From Gliomastix tumulicola (taxonomy: Eukaryota > Ascomycota > Sordariomycetes > Hypocreales > Bionectriaceae), in NCBI GenBank assembly GCA_001599755.1, contig BCHX01000004.1, forward strand, positions 4,278,001-4,342,000: a stretch of DNA of 64,000 nucleotides, in the 5' to 3' direction. The notes under the pieces were generated by a model that was given only the letters and a program-made list of their open reading frames with translations, was not told the origin of the DNA and did no database searches. This document shows, piece after piece, positions 11,389 through 23,048 of the stretch (the stretch's first letter is position 1; every line of letters begins with the position of its first letter). A program made the translations under genes and the position numbers.

Positions 11389-12870
11389 ATGGCCTCGAGG
11401 CATCTCGTCCGGCGCCAATTGGCGACAATCGCCGGCTCCTGCACGGCCACGGCGGGGCGCTCGACCATCCGCTGTTACTCCTCTGCTGCGTCCTCGAACC
11501 TCGCTAACGGGGTGAAGAAGGCGATTAAGGTGAGAGGCTTCGACCTCCCCCTTACTGATTGAGATTGGCCGATAGCTGACTGTCTGTTCAATCTTTCTCA
11601 GAGGGATGCTGCGCTACCCAACCCGGACCCGGCGCCCGACTCGCCCAGCGCGGCCCTCGTCAACGAACATGCGCCCTACATGATCGCGACCTACGCCCGT
11701 CCTCCTCCCGTATTCACGCAGGGCGAGGGCTCGTACCTCTTTGATGTCGAGAACCGGAAATACCTCGACTTCACGGGCGGCATCGCGGTCAATGCCCTGG
11801 GACACTGCGACCCCGAGTTCGCGAGGATCATCGCCGACCAGGCGCAAACCCTCGTGCACACCTCGAACCTGTACTACAACCCCTGGACCGGCGCCCTCTC
11901 CAAGCTCCTCGTCGACAAGACCCTCGAGTCCGGCGCCATGCACGACGCCGCCTCCGTCTTCGTCTGCAACTCGGGCTCCGAGGCCAACGAGGCCGCCATC
12001 AAGTTCGCCCGCAAGGTCGGCAAGACGCTCGACCCGTCGGGCGCCAAGCACGAGCTCGTCTCGTTCCACGGCGCCTTCCACGGGCGCACCATGGGCTCGC
12101 TGTCCGCGACTCCCAACCCCAAGTACCAGGCGCCGTTCGCGCCGATGCTACCCGGTTTCCGCGTGGGCGAGTACAACGACGTGGCGGGCATCGAGGCGCT
12201 CGTGACGGAGAAGACGTGCGGCGTCATCGTGGAGCCGATCCAGGGCGAGGGCGGCGTGCAGGTTGGCTCGGAGGAGTTCCTGACGGCGCTGGCGAGGCGG
12301 TGCAGGGAGGTCGGCGCGGTGCTGATCCACGATGAGATCCAGTGCGGTCTGAACCGCACGGGGACGTTCTGGGCGCACGGGACGTTGCCTAAAGAGGCGC
12401 ACCCGGACATCCTCACCACGGCCAAGGCGCTCGGGAACGGGTTCCCCGTCGGCGCGGTGCTCGTGACTAAGGACGTCAGTGACAAGATCAAGGTCGGCGA
12501 CCACGGCACCACCTTTGGCGGCAACCCGATGGCCTGCCGCATCGCGCACTACATGGTCTCGCGCCTGTCTGATCCCAAGCTCGCCGAGGACGTGTTGGCC
12601 AAGTCGGAGTTGTTCCGGGCGCGCTTCCAGCAGCTGCAGGACCGGTTCCCAGATCTAGTCAAGGAGACCAGGGGCAAGGGGCTGATCCTGGCGCTGCAGC
12701 TGAGCGAGGACCCGACGCCTATTCTGAAGGCGGCGCGTGAGAGGGGTCTGCTCATCATCACAGCGGGCACCAACACGCTGCGGTTTGTTCCCAGCCTGAC
12801 GGTGACTGAGGCGGAGATCAACGAGGGATTGGATATTTTAGAGGACGCCATCGCGGCGACGCGGGCTTGA
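11389..12870 (+). CDS. arg8: Acetylornithine aminotransferase, mitochondrial
   Basis: PLP class III aminotransferase converting N-acetylglutamate semialdehyde to N2-acetylornithine in arginine biosynthesis, in the mitochondrial matrix. Two exons: 11389-11529 and 11602-12870, 469 aa. Exon 1 is an Arg/Ser/Ala-rich presequence (MASRHLVRRQLATIAG...), a typical matrix targeting peptide. The enzyme body shows the class III pattern: YLDFTGGIAVNALGH, CNSGSEANEAAIKFAR phosphate-binding turn, HGAFHGRTMGSLSAT, IVEPIQGEGG, then HDEIQCG with the PLP-contacting Asp, and the Schiff-base lysine in TTAKALGNGFPVGA (about Lys322). Ornithine aminotransferase is the nearest alternative, but the targeting peptide and the GITV/RFVPSLTVTEAEI-type C-terminus fit Arg8 better. 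It converges on the UCH gene 214 bp downstream. Confidence 0.93.
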
Positions 12871-13084
12871 TCGAAGCGCATATCATGATTGACTTGTCTA
12901 ATGTTTTAAAAGGGGTTTGGCAGAAGATAGCAAATAGACTTTCATAACGTTCCCTCTGATGTTCCCTGTCCCGTTGGTTTTCCGTCCATCGCACCGTCAA
13001 GCTCGTGAAGGCATTATCATGCTGTATCCGACACGGTGAGTGCCTATCCCCTCCCAAAATAGAAAAGGTGTCGAGGCCGCAAAA

Positions 13085-13840
13085 CTACTCCTCCGAGAGT
13101 GCAATGATGCTGAACTCCATGTTTCCATCCGCATGCTTCAGGAAGCGGCGAACACCACGATCCAGCGCCGTCTGACCAAGCATATCCTCTCCCTCGGGCA
13201 GCAGACCCCGATCAATCGGTCCGTCACAGGCCCCCTCCAACTCCCACATATGCCCATCCTTGCCCCTGGTGAACGCGATGAAGTGATAGCCCACCCCCTC
13301 ATCCGCACCTGGCGCCGACGAGTCTCCCGTTCGAGCAGCCTTCATATGCGCCTTCTCCAGCGCCTCGCTGTTGTACAGCAGGCTCGCCCGCGCCGCGGGC
13401 TTCAGCGGCGCGGCCTCGGCCAGCAGCCTATCCAGCACGCTACCACCCTCCACAAAGGGGCGCACGCTCTCGGCCGCGACGGAGTGCAGCAGCGCAATCA
13501 GCCCGCACGCGTTCCCGATGGTCTGCCGGAACCAGACGACGGGCTCCCCATTCTCGGCGCTCTTGTCGTACGTCAGCCCGACGTCGTCCGCCTGGCCGAT
13601 GCCGTCCTCGTCGCGGACCTTGTAGTACATGGGGCCCGGCGTGATGAAGATGAGGGCGTGCGCGGGGCGCGGGACCATGGCGAGGAGGTCGGGCTCGTCG
13701 ATGCTGTAGACGTCGTGGAAGGTGAGCTTGGACGAGACGCCGAGGTCGTGAACGAGCGAGGTGAAGACCTCGGGGTTGTTCTCGAGCGGGATGAAGGTCT
13801 TCTTCCCGTCGGGGCGGATGTAGACGCCTTCCTCGGGCAT
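13085..13840 (-). CDS. Ubiquitin carboxyl-terminal hydrolase, UCH (peptidase C12) family
   Basis: Cysteine protease releasing small adducts from the ubiquitin C-terminus and processing ubiquitin precursors (Yuh1/UCH-L3 type). Single exon, 251 aa, typical for the family (yeast Yuh1 236). The frame stays open upstream to about 14017, but the first good ATG is at 13840; the upstream sequence is low-complexity Gln/Pro-like leader. Catalytic residues seen: oxyanion Gln106 and Cys112 in RQTIGNACGLIAL, His186 in VGYHFIAF. The position of the usual catalytic Asp (ELDG in UCH-L3) reads Glu202 here (WELEG), with an Asp at 206. The active-site crossover loop is ASLLYNSEALEKAHMKAA. The gene converges on arg8. 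Confidence 0.92.
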   Translation of the reverse strand: MPEEGVYIRPDGKKTFIPLENNPEVFTSLVHDLGVSSKLTFHDVYSIDEPDLLAMVPRPAHALIFITPGPMYYKVRDEDGIGQADDVGLTYDKSAENGEPVVWFRQTIGNACGLIALLHSVAAESVRPFVEGGSVLDRLLAEAAPLKPAARASLLYNSEALEKAHMKAARTGDSSAPGADEGVGYHFIAFTRGKDGHMWELEGACDGPIDRGLLPEGEDMLGQTALDRGVRRFLKHADGNMEFSIIALSEE

Positions 13841-14820
13841 GTTTGCTTTTTTTCTTTTTTCTTTTGATGTGACTTGAGTTGGTGGTTGAGAATTTGATGG
13901 TTGCCTGGCTGGCTGTCTGTATGTTGGTTGATGATGGTAAGTTGGAGATTCCGATCGGTCGGAAATCGAGGGGGTTTTATGGTGCTTCTTGTAGATGGGT
14001 AGCACCTTCCTTCTCAATTGGCGGTGGAAGATGATGGAAAGTGCAACTTGGGAGAAAAGGCAGGCACGACGTGGAGATGAGGAGGTGAGTCTCCAACTGG
14101 TACATCAAACGTCACGTTCATGCAGGCAGCCGCCTCGACGCGCGTTGGCGGCCTCGAAAACCTCCAAAAAAACATATCTCCATCCGAAAGACGTCATCCG
14201 AAGTTGATAAAAAAAAAGGTTAGGTCCTGCACACACCGAAGTAGTAGGTGACTTGTATGTAAAAATCAGATTGATCTGTACCTGCCTTCCTTTTGTAGAA
14301 ATTTTAGTAGTTGTACAAATGCAACGGACGGCCTTGAACGTAAGAGTATCTTACAACCCCCTCGCCATCCAGACCAATGCCTCCGACCGGAAACCCCCCT
14401 CAAAACGCCCGTTGCGTGAAGCAGTTAACAAACCATGTGATGACATGAAGAGTCATCCTTTATTCAAATGCATCGTCAACCCTGAACGTTCCACCTCAGA
14501 GCAAAAAGGAAAAAAAAGGAAGAAAAAATTCGAAAGAAGAAGACGACACCATTATCCTTTGATCGCTGTCCCCCAGGGTATAAATCGTCCACTCTTGTCC
14601 GGTGAAAGAAAATTGAAGAAATGTGTGAGAAAAAAAGCAGCGCAACCGAGGCAACATGCAAAAACCCAGGAGATGGCAGCCAAGGACCCCAGGGGGACGA
14701 TGCGCTGACTGAAGGAGCAGTTCATGCTTACGCCCAGTGGATACCCCTAGGAACCTATGCTTGGTCTTCACCCTGAAGTAAGGGATGAGGCAAACACTCC
14801 GGTGAATCCGCTGAGTCGTC
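13841..14820. other. Intergenic between UCH promoter and spt20 3' end
   Basis: No gene seen. Contains the pyrimidine-poor UCH leader (tandem GTTGGTTGAT/GGCTGGCTG-like repeats 13880-13940), A-rich runs (14210-14218, 14505-14530) and AT-rich DNA suited to the 3' untranslated region of spt20. Confidence 0.5.
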
Positions 14821-15231
14821 CTACATCTGCTGGTGGCCCATCATGCCCCCCATCCCTTGCATGTGTTGCTGCTGTTGGTTTTGCTGCTGCTGCTGCTGCT
14901 GCTGCATCAATAGCTGCTGTTGCTGCTGCTGTTGCTGCGCCATCTGTCGATTGACCATGGTCTGCCGCACCATTGCCTGCGCCTGCTGTAGGGAGCTATG
15001 CTTAATCCCCTCCACAACCTCATGCGGGACACTCTCGCGGCTGCCGTATTTGCTAGCGATCTCGTTGAACGACTTTTGGTATAGGTTCTTAGCTATATTT
15101 TGGATCTGGGCGTGCAGCGGGTTTATTTGTGGCTGCATCATCTGCTGCGGCTGCTGCTGCGGCGGCTGCTGCTGCTGTGGTGGCTGCTGGTTCATCTGCT
15201 GCTGTTGCGGCTGCTGGTTCATCTGCTGAGC

Positions 15232-15267
<36 letters not shown>

Positions 15268-18037
15268 CTGCGCCGCGGCCTGCTGCTGCATCTGCTGCAT
15301 CTGCATCATGGCCTGCATGTTGCCGTTCATCATCTGGTTGGTCGCCTGGCGCTGCATGTTATGCCCTCCCATCTGCTGCTGTGCCTGCTGCTGCTGCTGC
15401 TGCGCCTGCATCCTGGCCATCATCTGAGCCTGCATCTGGGGATTCATGCGCAGGTGCGAGCTTTGCATATTCTGAACTTGCTGGGCATATTGTTGGTGGA
15501 GCTGCTGTTGGCTGGGCATGCCTCCCTGCTGATGTTGTTGCTGCTGCATCTGCATCTGCTGTTGCTGCTGCTGCTGGGCCATGAGCTGTCGCTGCATCAT
15601 CAGCATCTGCTGCTGTGCGTTCATGCCGTTCTGCATCCCAGGAGTCTGCATTCCACCGTTCTGCATGCCATTGTTCCCAATACCGGCCTGCTGAGCCTGT
15701 TGTGCAGCGATAGCGCGTTGCTGGGCCGCCATTTGGTTGACCATTTGAGACGTCAAGGTAGGATTGTTCATCATCATGGCTTGGCTCATCTGGGAGTTCT
15801 GAGCCATCATGCTGGGAGGTGGGCTGGCCTGCGACATGCGAGGAGTCGCCGACATGGCTTGACGATTAATCGGTGTCCCGTGGCCCATGTTCGGGGTCGA
15901 GTGCGGCATCCTCGGCGTGCCCGACGGGTGGCTCTGCTGGCTGCCTCTAGCAGACATGTTATGAGACATGGGCACCGACATGGGCGGGTTCTGCACCACT
16001 GAAGCCGGACGGGGGGGACTGGCGGCCATGGTCGAGCTCGTTTGCTGCATGGGGACGCTAGTATTGACCATTGGCGACGAATGGTTCTGCGGCGTTCCCT
16101 GGCGGATGACGGGCGACGGAGCCTGGGCCTGTTGCATCTGGGCTTGGAACCGGTGCTGGGCCTGTCCCGCCATGTTGGGCACGGCTTGAGGTTGGCCGCC
16201 TTGCACACCGTTGACCATGCCATTCTGCATGCCATTGCTCTGGTTAGGATGGGCATGCTGTGGTGGAGGCACAGCTGTAGTGGTGGTAGGCGGCGGTACG
16301 GGGGTCGGCGCAGCGGCGGCGGCGCGAGCTGCCATGGCCTGCCGTTGCTGCTCTGCAGCTTGGCGAGCTTGCGCTTCCCGTGCAGCTGCCTCGCGTCTTG
16401 CCTTCTCAGCATCGGCCTGTTGCTGCCTCTGCTGCGCTGCGAGGGCTGCTTGTTCTTGTTGCTGCTGCTGTCTCTGAAGCTGCAGACGTCTATCGTTCTC
16501 TTGCTGCTTGATCTTTTCCTGCTCCTTCTTCTCCACATGATCGCGCTGGATTTCAGCGATCACCTTAAAACGCTCAAATCTAGGCTCAAAGGTGGCGGCG
16601 CCGGCCTGGGCATCTCCGTCCGTGGCAGTTGCAGTCTGTGCACCGACGACCACATTGCGGTCGTCCAGGGCCAGAAGATACCGCTCCTGTTCTGCGGCGG
16701 CGGCCTGGTCTGCCTCGACTTCTGCGACGGTACGCTTCCTGGCCTTCGGCTGAGGCGGACCGTCTGAGTGGTGAGGATGAGCCGTAGCTTCTAGGAGTGT
16801 GATCTGCTCTTCAACGCTCTTGCATGCGGGCCCCAAGTGCAGCGGTGCCTGAGTTGCCAGGAGAATCTGGCCCTCGGCTGCAGTGATATTTGTCGAATCC
16901 AGCTCGCTCTTATCACGCTTCTGCCGCTTTGCAGGCGGCGGCATGCTAGAGGCGGTCGGCGTAGGTGGTACCAGGGACAGGGGGGTTGAAGGAGGCACTA
17001 TGCCTGGTGTTTCCAGCCCTGACCGCACAGCTCCCTTCCCCGCATGCTGCAGATATGCTTGGATGAGCAGGTCGCGCTGCAGGGTCTCTGGAGGAGGGTG
17101 GAGAACCAAGGTAATCACCTTCGCTTTGGCGGGGGATTTCGACGTTGATGATTTCTCCGGCGGCACGATAGGTGTTGGTTTGCTCTCGTTATTCTCCTCG
17201 TCCTCTTCGGTCTTTGACTCCTTCAGCTCCTCCACCACTTTTGGCTTGCCACCGTCGGGAAGCTGATCTTTCGGAATGGTGCCGTAAGGCGAAGGAGTAA
17301 GAAAGTTGCTGTATCTATGTAACGTCGACTGGTCGGGGGTATTGGATGACGAGGTAGGGCGGGCGGCGTCTGCGGTACTGGCTACGGTCTTATGATCGTG
17401 TACCTGAACGATTAAGCAGCCGTCGTAGAACGAAACACCGCTCTGGACAAACTGATCCAGGAGATCGAGCGGTATTGTCTTCGTCCGGAGGTGTTGGATG
17501 AATATCCTCATCGGCGAGGAATATGAGAAAACGCTGTCTTGAGCATCGAATCGGAAGTGATGTGGGTGGAGGTGTACTACTAGCGAGGGCGGCTTGCCGC
17601 GGTGCCTCCGCAGCACCCATTTGTCTTCGATCACTACATATCGAGGTCAGTATTGATGATGCATTGCCTAGCGAGTGGTCGCGACCAGTCTCACCATATG
17701 GGCGCGCCGCGCCGCCCTGCGTCGTCGCATCCGGAGCGACAGACCCGGACCGCAGCCCGGTGCTGTTCCTAGAGTTCCGGCCCGCTTGCCCAGTCGTCTC
17801 GCGGCGCATGCGATTCACAGGTCGCACCGTTGAGGCGGTGATGGTGCGCTCGATGGCGGAGGTGGTGGTATTGATGGTCGGCTTCGCGGCCGGCGCTCCG
17901 GGCTTCTTCGCGGCGGCAGGCAATGGTGACGGCGTCGAGGTGGTCGCGCCATTAGTCTGGACACCCAGAGGCATAGCGCGCTTGACCTTTATAGACCCAT
18001 TGGGCTGAGCGGCGACGGTTGGGCCGACAGGCGCCAT
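14821..18037 (-). CDS. spt20: SAGA complex subunit Spt20 (Q-rich)
   Basis: Structural subunit of the SAGA histone acetyltransferase/coactivator complex, needed for complex integrity and TBP-dependent activation. Two exons: 18037-17695 and 17633-14821, 1051 aa. Exon 1 (about 114 residues) is Ala/Thr-rich and disordered. The Spt20 homology domain begins at the junction: VIEDKWVLRRHRGKPPSLVVHLHPHHFRF, then SPMRIFIQHL and IPLDLLDQFVQSGVSFYDGCLIVQVHDHK, with the later ERYLLALDD segment. From about residue 490 on the protein is dominated by Gln, Met, Ala and His, including many poly-Q runs from CAG/CAA codons, plus a short ordered island near the end (INPLHAQIQNIAKNLYQKSFNEIASKYGSRES; similar islands are seen in fungal homologues). 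An in-frame TTG at 18061 is not a start. It is divergent from ade2. Confidence 0.92.
14880..15610 (-). repeat. CAG/CTG trinucleotide-rich tract inside spt20
   Basis: Multiple interrupted CTG runs on the + strand (CAG in the coding strand), the longest near 15238-15264, encode poly-glutamine blocks of the Spt20 C-terminus. CAA, CAT and ATG codons interrupt them. Coding microsatellites like this are prone to length change between strains. Confidence 0.85.
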
Positions 18038-18675
18038 CTTGTAGATGTTGCAGCTGCGCAAAGACCGCCAGTAGTACGAGTGCCCTCAACTCCGTCAAGA
18101 TGTAGTCGCGAGTGGGTCATGCAAGGTAGCCAAGCGTGGGACATGGATGCTATCGATGGGAGAGTCGGAAGCGGTCGTCGAGCGCGCAGCGGGCGTGTCT
18201 GTCAATGATGTCGATGTTGTTTATTCGGAAGACTGGTCGGAGCGGGTGTCGTTTGTCGAGGGCAGCGTTTGTCGGGAGGCAGGCGAAACTTGGGGAAGAC
18301 GGCGACTCGTTGGGCGCAGCGGTCGGAAGTGGCTCAAATGAATGGTTTCATGAAAGAACGAGAGTAACAGAAACAAGAGAAAGGAAATAGACGATTGCTG
18401 GCGTCGAAATGGATGGGTTTATCGTAGTCTCGCCACGGCCTCGAATCTCGCCGTCCCGATCATTGCATGTGGTCCGTCATGCGAATCACGGATGCGGTTT
18501 CTTGGTGGCGCTCCACGTGCAGCAATGATGGTTTCTGGGTCACGTGACATGCACCACTGCTAGTTGAACTATTCCAACCTCTCACCTCGAGATTTCTTCA
18601 CTCTCGTGGCATAAACCTTACACTCGCAATCCATCTTTCTCCTCGTCGCATCTCAGAACTTGCCCACTAGTAAAA
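18038..18675. promoter_or_regulatory. Bidirectional promoter spt20 / ade2
   Basis: 638-bp divergent intergenic region. It holds two CACGTG E-boxes: 18514-18519 and the extended palindrome TCACGTGA at 18540-18547, about 130-160 bp before the ade2 ATG. The last 80 bases before ade2 are CT-rich with TCATCTTTCTCC-like leader sequence. No coding region. Confidence 0.55.
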
Positions 18676-20656
18676 ATGGCAAGCACTGGCGCGAGACGGA
18701 CAGTCATTGGCCTCCTCGGCGGTGGCCAGCTCGGCCGTATGCTTCAAGAGCAGGCCGCCCTCCTCGGCATTGAGATCGTCGTCCTCGACGATGCCCACTC
18801 GCCCACGAAGCAGATCTCTCAAAACGATAAGCACGTCGCTGGCAGCTTCACGGACCCGGAAAAGATCCGCGAACTGGCCCGCAAGGTAGATGTCCTCACC
18901 GTTGAAATTGAGCACATCAACACCGAGATCCTCGAGGAGCTAGCCACCAACGGAGTCGACACAGGCAATGGCCGAACCAAGAAGGTCGTCGTCCACCCGT
19001 CGTGGGAGACGCTACGGCTTATTCAGGACAAGTACCTGCAGAAGGAGCACTTCAGCAAGGTCGGGACGCCCGTTGCGCCTCAAATGGCCATCGACGCATC
19101 CAGCGTGGCGGACTCGGTGCTCGCCGCCGCCGAGGCGTACGGTTATCCTTTCATGCTCAAGGCGCGCAAAGGCTCGTACGACGGCCGTGGGAACTTCAAG
19201 GTAGACGGCCCGGGTGACCATGATGAGGCTATCAAGGTCATGGGCCACCTGTCCCTCTACGCTGAAAAGTTCCAGCCCTTCAAGCAGGAGCTTGCCGTCA
19301 TGGTCATCAGGACCGAGAATGACGATGGGAAGCTGAAGGATGTCTACGCCTACCCGGCGGTGGAGACGATTCATGAGGATAGCATCTGCACAAGGGTGTT
19401 CTATCCCCCTCGTCAAGTGGCGGCAGAGGTGTCTGAGAAGGCGAGGGCTGTTGCCTCGGATGTCATTCGGACCCTCAAGGGAAGGGGTGTGTTTGCCGTT
19501 GAGATGTTCCTTTTAGAGGATGGTAAGTCAATGTTGGGGTAGTAGATTGATTGCATATCGTGGCATGCTGACATTTGGAACAGGCAAGATCGTTGTTAAC
19601 GAAGTTGCGCCGAGGCCGTGAGTGACCCCTTTAGAGCCTACTTTCTACTGGCAAAGGGCCCTACTAATGAACCCTCGCAGTCATAACTCTGGCCACTACA
19701 CAATCGAAGCTGTCCCGGCCATGTCCCAGTATAGAGCTCAGCTCCACTCCATCCTCGATATCATCCCCTCCTCTCTGAAGCTCCAGCCCCGCGTGTCCAG
19801 TGCCATCATGCTCAATATCCTTGGTGGCGCCCAAGAGAGCTCTCACGACTCGCTGGTCAATCTCACACACTCTCTTTACCATGATGACATGGACATCTTC
19901 CTCCACCTCTACGGCAAAACGTCGAAGCCAGGCCGCAAGATCGGCCATATCACCGCCACGTCATATGCTCCCGGCGTAGATCTGGAACAGCTCGCTGGCC
20001 CTTTGATTAAGGAGGTGAATCAGATTCGCCAGCTGAGGCTCGAGGCCACATCAGCTCAGCTCCGACCCGACGCTCCTTCATCAAGCAAGGCTGCCTCTGC
20101 ACCCACAACATCGACATTACCCTCATCTTCCCGTGACACAAATAACCCGCTTGTGGTCGTCACCATGGGCTCTGACTCGGATCTCCCCGTCCTCAAGGGC
20201 GCCTTCGAAATCCTTGAGCAGTTCCGTGTCCCGTTCGACTTCACCATCACCTCAGCTCACAGAACACCACACCTCATGAGCCAACTAGCCCAGAACGCCG
20301 CCTCGCGAGGTGTCAAGGTGCTCATCGCCGCTGCAGGAGGAGCCGCACACCTCCCCGGCATGTCCGCCTCTGAGACACCGTTGCCCGTCATCGGCGTTCC
20401 CGTCAAAGCCACACACCTCGGCGGCGAAGACAGTCTCGTGTCCATGACACAGATGCCGCGCGGCTGCCCTGTTGCGACCGTCGGTATCAACAACTCGACA
20501 AACGCGGGGCTGCTGGCCGTCCGTATCCTCGGAACGTCAGATGTACGATATCAAGAGGCAATGGCTGCTTACCAAATTAGTATGAAGGAGGGGGTTGAGG
20601 CGAAGGCTAAGAGGCTTCAGGAGATTGGGTGGAAGGAGTATCTAGAAAAGATGTGA
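18676..20656 (+). CDS. ade2: Phosphoribosylaminoimidazole carboxylase (PurK-PurE fusion)
   Basis: Converts AIR to CAIR in de novo purine synthesis; loss gives red pigment in many fungi. Three exons: 18676-19522, 19584-19617 (only 34 nt) and 19681-20656, 618 aa (yeast Ade2 571). N-terminal PurK-like ATP-grasp part: GLLGGGQLGRML, VEIEHINTEILEEL, KARKGSYDGRGNF, and NEVAPRPHNSGHYTIEA assembled across two splice junctions. After a Ser/Thr/Ala-rich linker (about 425-447), the PurE mutase domain starts with VVVTMGSDSDLPVLKGA (Met456), then TSAHRTPH and AAAGGAAHLPGM and GVPVKATHLGGEDSL. The long linker explains the extra length. Divergent from spt20. Confidence 0.95.
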
Positions 20657-20833
20657 GGAGCGTTATAGAGAAAATGTTAAACAAAATTAAAAAAAATTCA
20701 TGCGTTGAAAATGTATGAGGATGCTTTTCAATCTTTACGTCGCATCCTTCGCCAATGGGGAGACATTAGGACAATAGTAACATGCTATCATTGATAATTG
20801 TTGATGCATGATTTCGGTTTGGAATGGAAGATT

Positions 20834-20877
20834 NTNCATCAATTGCAAACTGCTTCCCCCCCCCCCCCCCCNNCCTN
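20834..20877. repeat. Low-quality poly-C tract with ambiguous bases
   Basis: Ns at 20834, 20836, 20872, 20873 and 20877 flank a C homopolymer from 20856 to at least 20871. This marks a sequencing/assembly problem between ade2 and the Pex22-like gene; its true length is unknown. It does not touch either coding region. Confidence 0.9.
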
Positions 20878-21069
20878 TCTTCTTTCGCTGTTCAGCTCTT
20901 CAATCATATCGACCATATTACCAGCCAGCCACATCAAACAACAGGCCGTTGCAGACTTCATATTCATCAATGACTATATAGGAACATATACCAAGAGCAA
21001 GATATAAATCAGGTGCAAATATGCGCAAATCACTATATCCTGCCAAAAGATCCATGCTTGCTCAACGGT

Positions 21070-22406
21070 CTACTCCTGGCCCTGGACTCGTCGCAGCCAA
21101 TCATCATTAACCCTCATACCGTCGACAACGACAACACCGCGTCCCCTACCGACGCGCTCTGTCTTCTGCCACCACTTCTGGACCTGATCGGTCCTCTCGG
21201 CCTCAGACTCGCTATCAGCTAGGCCACCAGATCCGCTCTCAGCACCCACCACCAGGATGATCTCGTGGCGAAGCCAGGTCTGGAGGGTGGTGATGATGCT
21301 GCCGTTGTCTCCAGCCATTGATTCCTGCAGGTAGACAACCTCGGGCTGGAGGTGGCGCAGAATGTGTACGTGACCATTTGGCGAGGTGAACGGGAGAATC
21401 ATCGACTCCTTCTCCACAATAGCCGATGCCTGCGCAAACACGGCGTTGAATGCGGCGTTCGACGACGGAGACGAGCCCCTATTAATGATGTTGTGTTAGT
21501 AAATACCCTCAGCGTATCACTGGGATATGACATACAGTTGGGCTTTGTTCTCATCGCTAGGAGATTGGGCTTGATCATGTCCAATGTTAGAGAATGAGGA
21601 GCTCAGCGAAGGAGGCGGAAGGTTACTGGTAGTAGTATCCAACGTGTTTTCCTTCATGTGCGGCGAGTAGATCAAGACGAAGATCTTGAGCTTGGAGAAG
21701 TCATTATGACGAGGGATATGAGACAGCAGGGTCTGCGAGCGTATTAGCGGCTATTCCTCCATTCCCGTCGCAAAAAGGGGTGGTCTCTTACGGCATGCTC
21801 AAGGTACCCTCCCGAAGAAGGATCGGTGTCGCCCAAGAGCGAGTCGGCAGAAACGACGATGGCAACCGTCTTCCTCTTGACGCCCGGCGGAGAGTCGCGC
21901 TCGCGCTTCGCATCCGCCTCCTCGGACCACGGGTTGTCGTTGTACTTATCCTCCTCGCGAATGGAGGCCAGGGCCTTTCCCATAGCAGCGCCCGCCGCGG
22001 CGAATCCGGTCGCGACCGTCTTTCCAGCCGTGTCGATGAACTGCTGCGGGCTTGGGGTGCGTCGGAGCGCGCCAGACATGCGCGCCCCCCAGCCGGCCGC
22101 AGCGGGATCGCTCGGGCCAGGGCCTACGCCATAGCTCTGCGTATCATCGCCGCGGGTAGAAGGCGGGTAGGGGCCTCCCTGGGGAGGAGGCTGCTGCGAC
22201 TTGCCGCCGCGAGAAGCACCGTACGAGGGGTTGTCGCCGTAGTCAGCGTTATCGTAGTCCAGCCCCGGCTCGTGTTCGTCGTCATCGTCGTCCTTTCGCT
22301 GGCTCCATACCCAGGCTGCCGCGCCGGCGGTCGCAACTGTCAGGGTAACCACGAGAGGGACCCAGTGGCTCCAAACGCCACGCTTCGATGGTCGATCAGG
22401 CGACAT
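21070..22406 (-). CDS. Pex22-like peroxin (membrane-anchored Pex4 partner)
   Basis: Probable peroxisomal membrane protein that anchors the ubiquitin-conjugating enzyme Pex4 for receptor recycling. Three exons: 22406-21792, 21732-21536, 21478-21070, 406 aa. A short N-terminus and one TM helix (HWVPLVVTLTVATAGAAAWVW) are followed by an acidic, Pro/Gly-rich disordered stretch. A Rossmann-like domain then starts at KRKTVAIVVSADSLLGD. It continues with SHIPRHNDFSKLKIFVLIYSP, ILRHLQPEVVYLQES and the C-terminal DQVQKWWQKTERVGRGRGVVVVD, matching what I recall of the HAD-like fold annotated as Pex22-like in filamentous fungi. Pex22 sequences diverge strongly, so the assignment rests on architecture and a few motifs. 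Divergent from the eIF2B gene. Confidence 0.75.
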
Positions 22407-23048
22407 CTATGCGATTTCGCTATCGCATCGCATGGGGGTCGAAGTCGTTGCCGTGGCGAGCGACAGCTCAGCGCTCGATGCCGCAAGGTATCCAAGCTTG
22501 TCAGAAATACGCGTCGAGAGAGCGTGGCAGTTGGACGGAAACCGATATTGTCGCCTCACAATTCCGTAGTTGACGAAGCTGAATGCCGTGGCTGGGCCTG
22601 GTCGTCGCGAAGTGCTCCTTGCAATGGCTGGTGGCTGGTGTTCCAAAACATCAACAAAGTGGGGCGTCAGCTTCCCAGCAACCAGTTAAACCGAGGTCAG
22701 CTCCTGCGCATCATTGGACTGGCGCTGCGGGACCCAGAATTTCCGAGCCGAGCAGCCTTACGGCCAGCCACACATGTGATATGATAAGGGGATGGTGTGG
22801 CTTGACTTTGATCTCCAGCCACACTTCACCCCACCATCAATTTCACCTTGGCGATGACTCTTTTCGCAGGACACCGTTGACCTCGCTCAACTAAAGTCAA
22901 CTTCAAGCCATTATCACGTCTAGTGAATAGGCGGTCTCTCACAAATCTACCGAGCGCATCGGCCTGAGGCCATTGGATTTCCCTCAACGCAAAAGGGCGC
23001 AAATCAAGCCGTGACAGGAGCCCTCTGTCGCAGGGACTGCTTCTCAAG
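22407..23048. promoter_or_regulatory. Bidirectional promoter pex22-like / eIF2B gamma
   Basis: 642 bp between divergent start codons. No TATA box is evident, which fits housekeeping genes. No coding sequence seen. Confidence 0.5.

Noticed and set aside
14821..16540. Tandem repeat resembling a CRISPR or satellite array
   Set aside because: Irregular CAG/CAA trinucleotide runs that encode the poly-Gln tail of Spt20, not spaced repeats.
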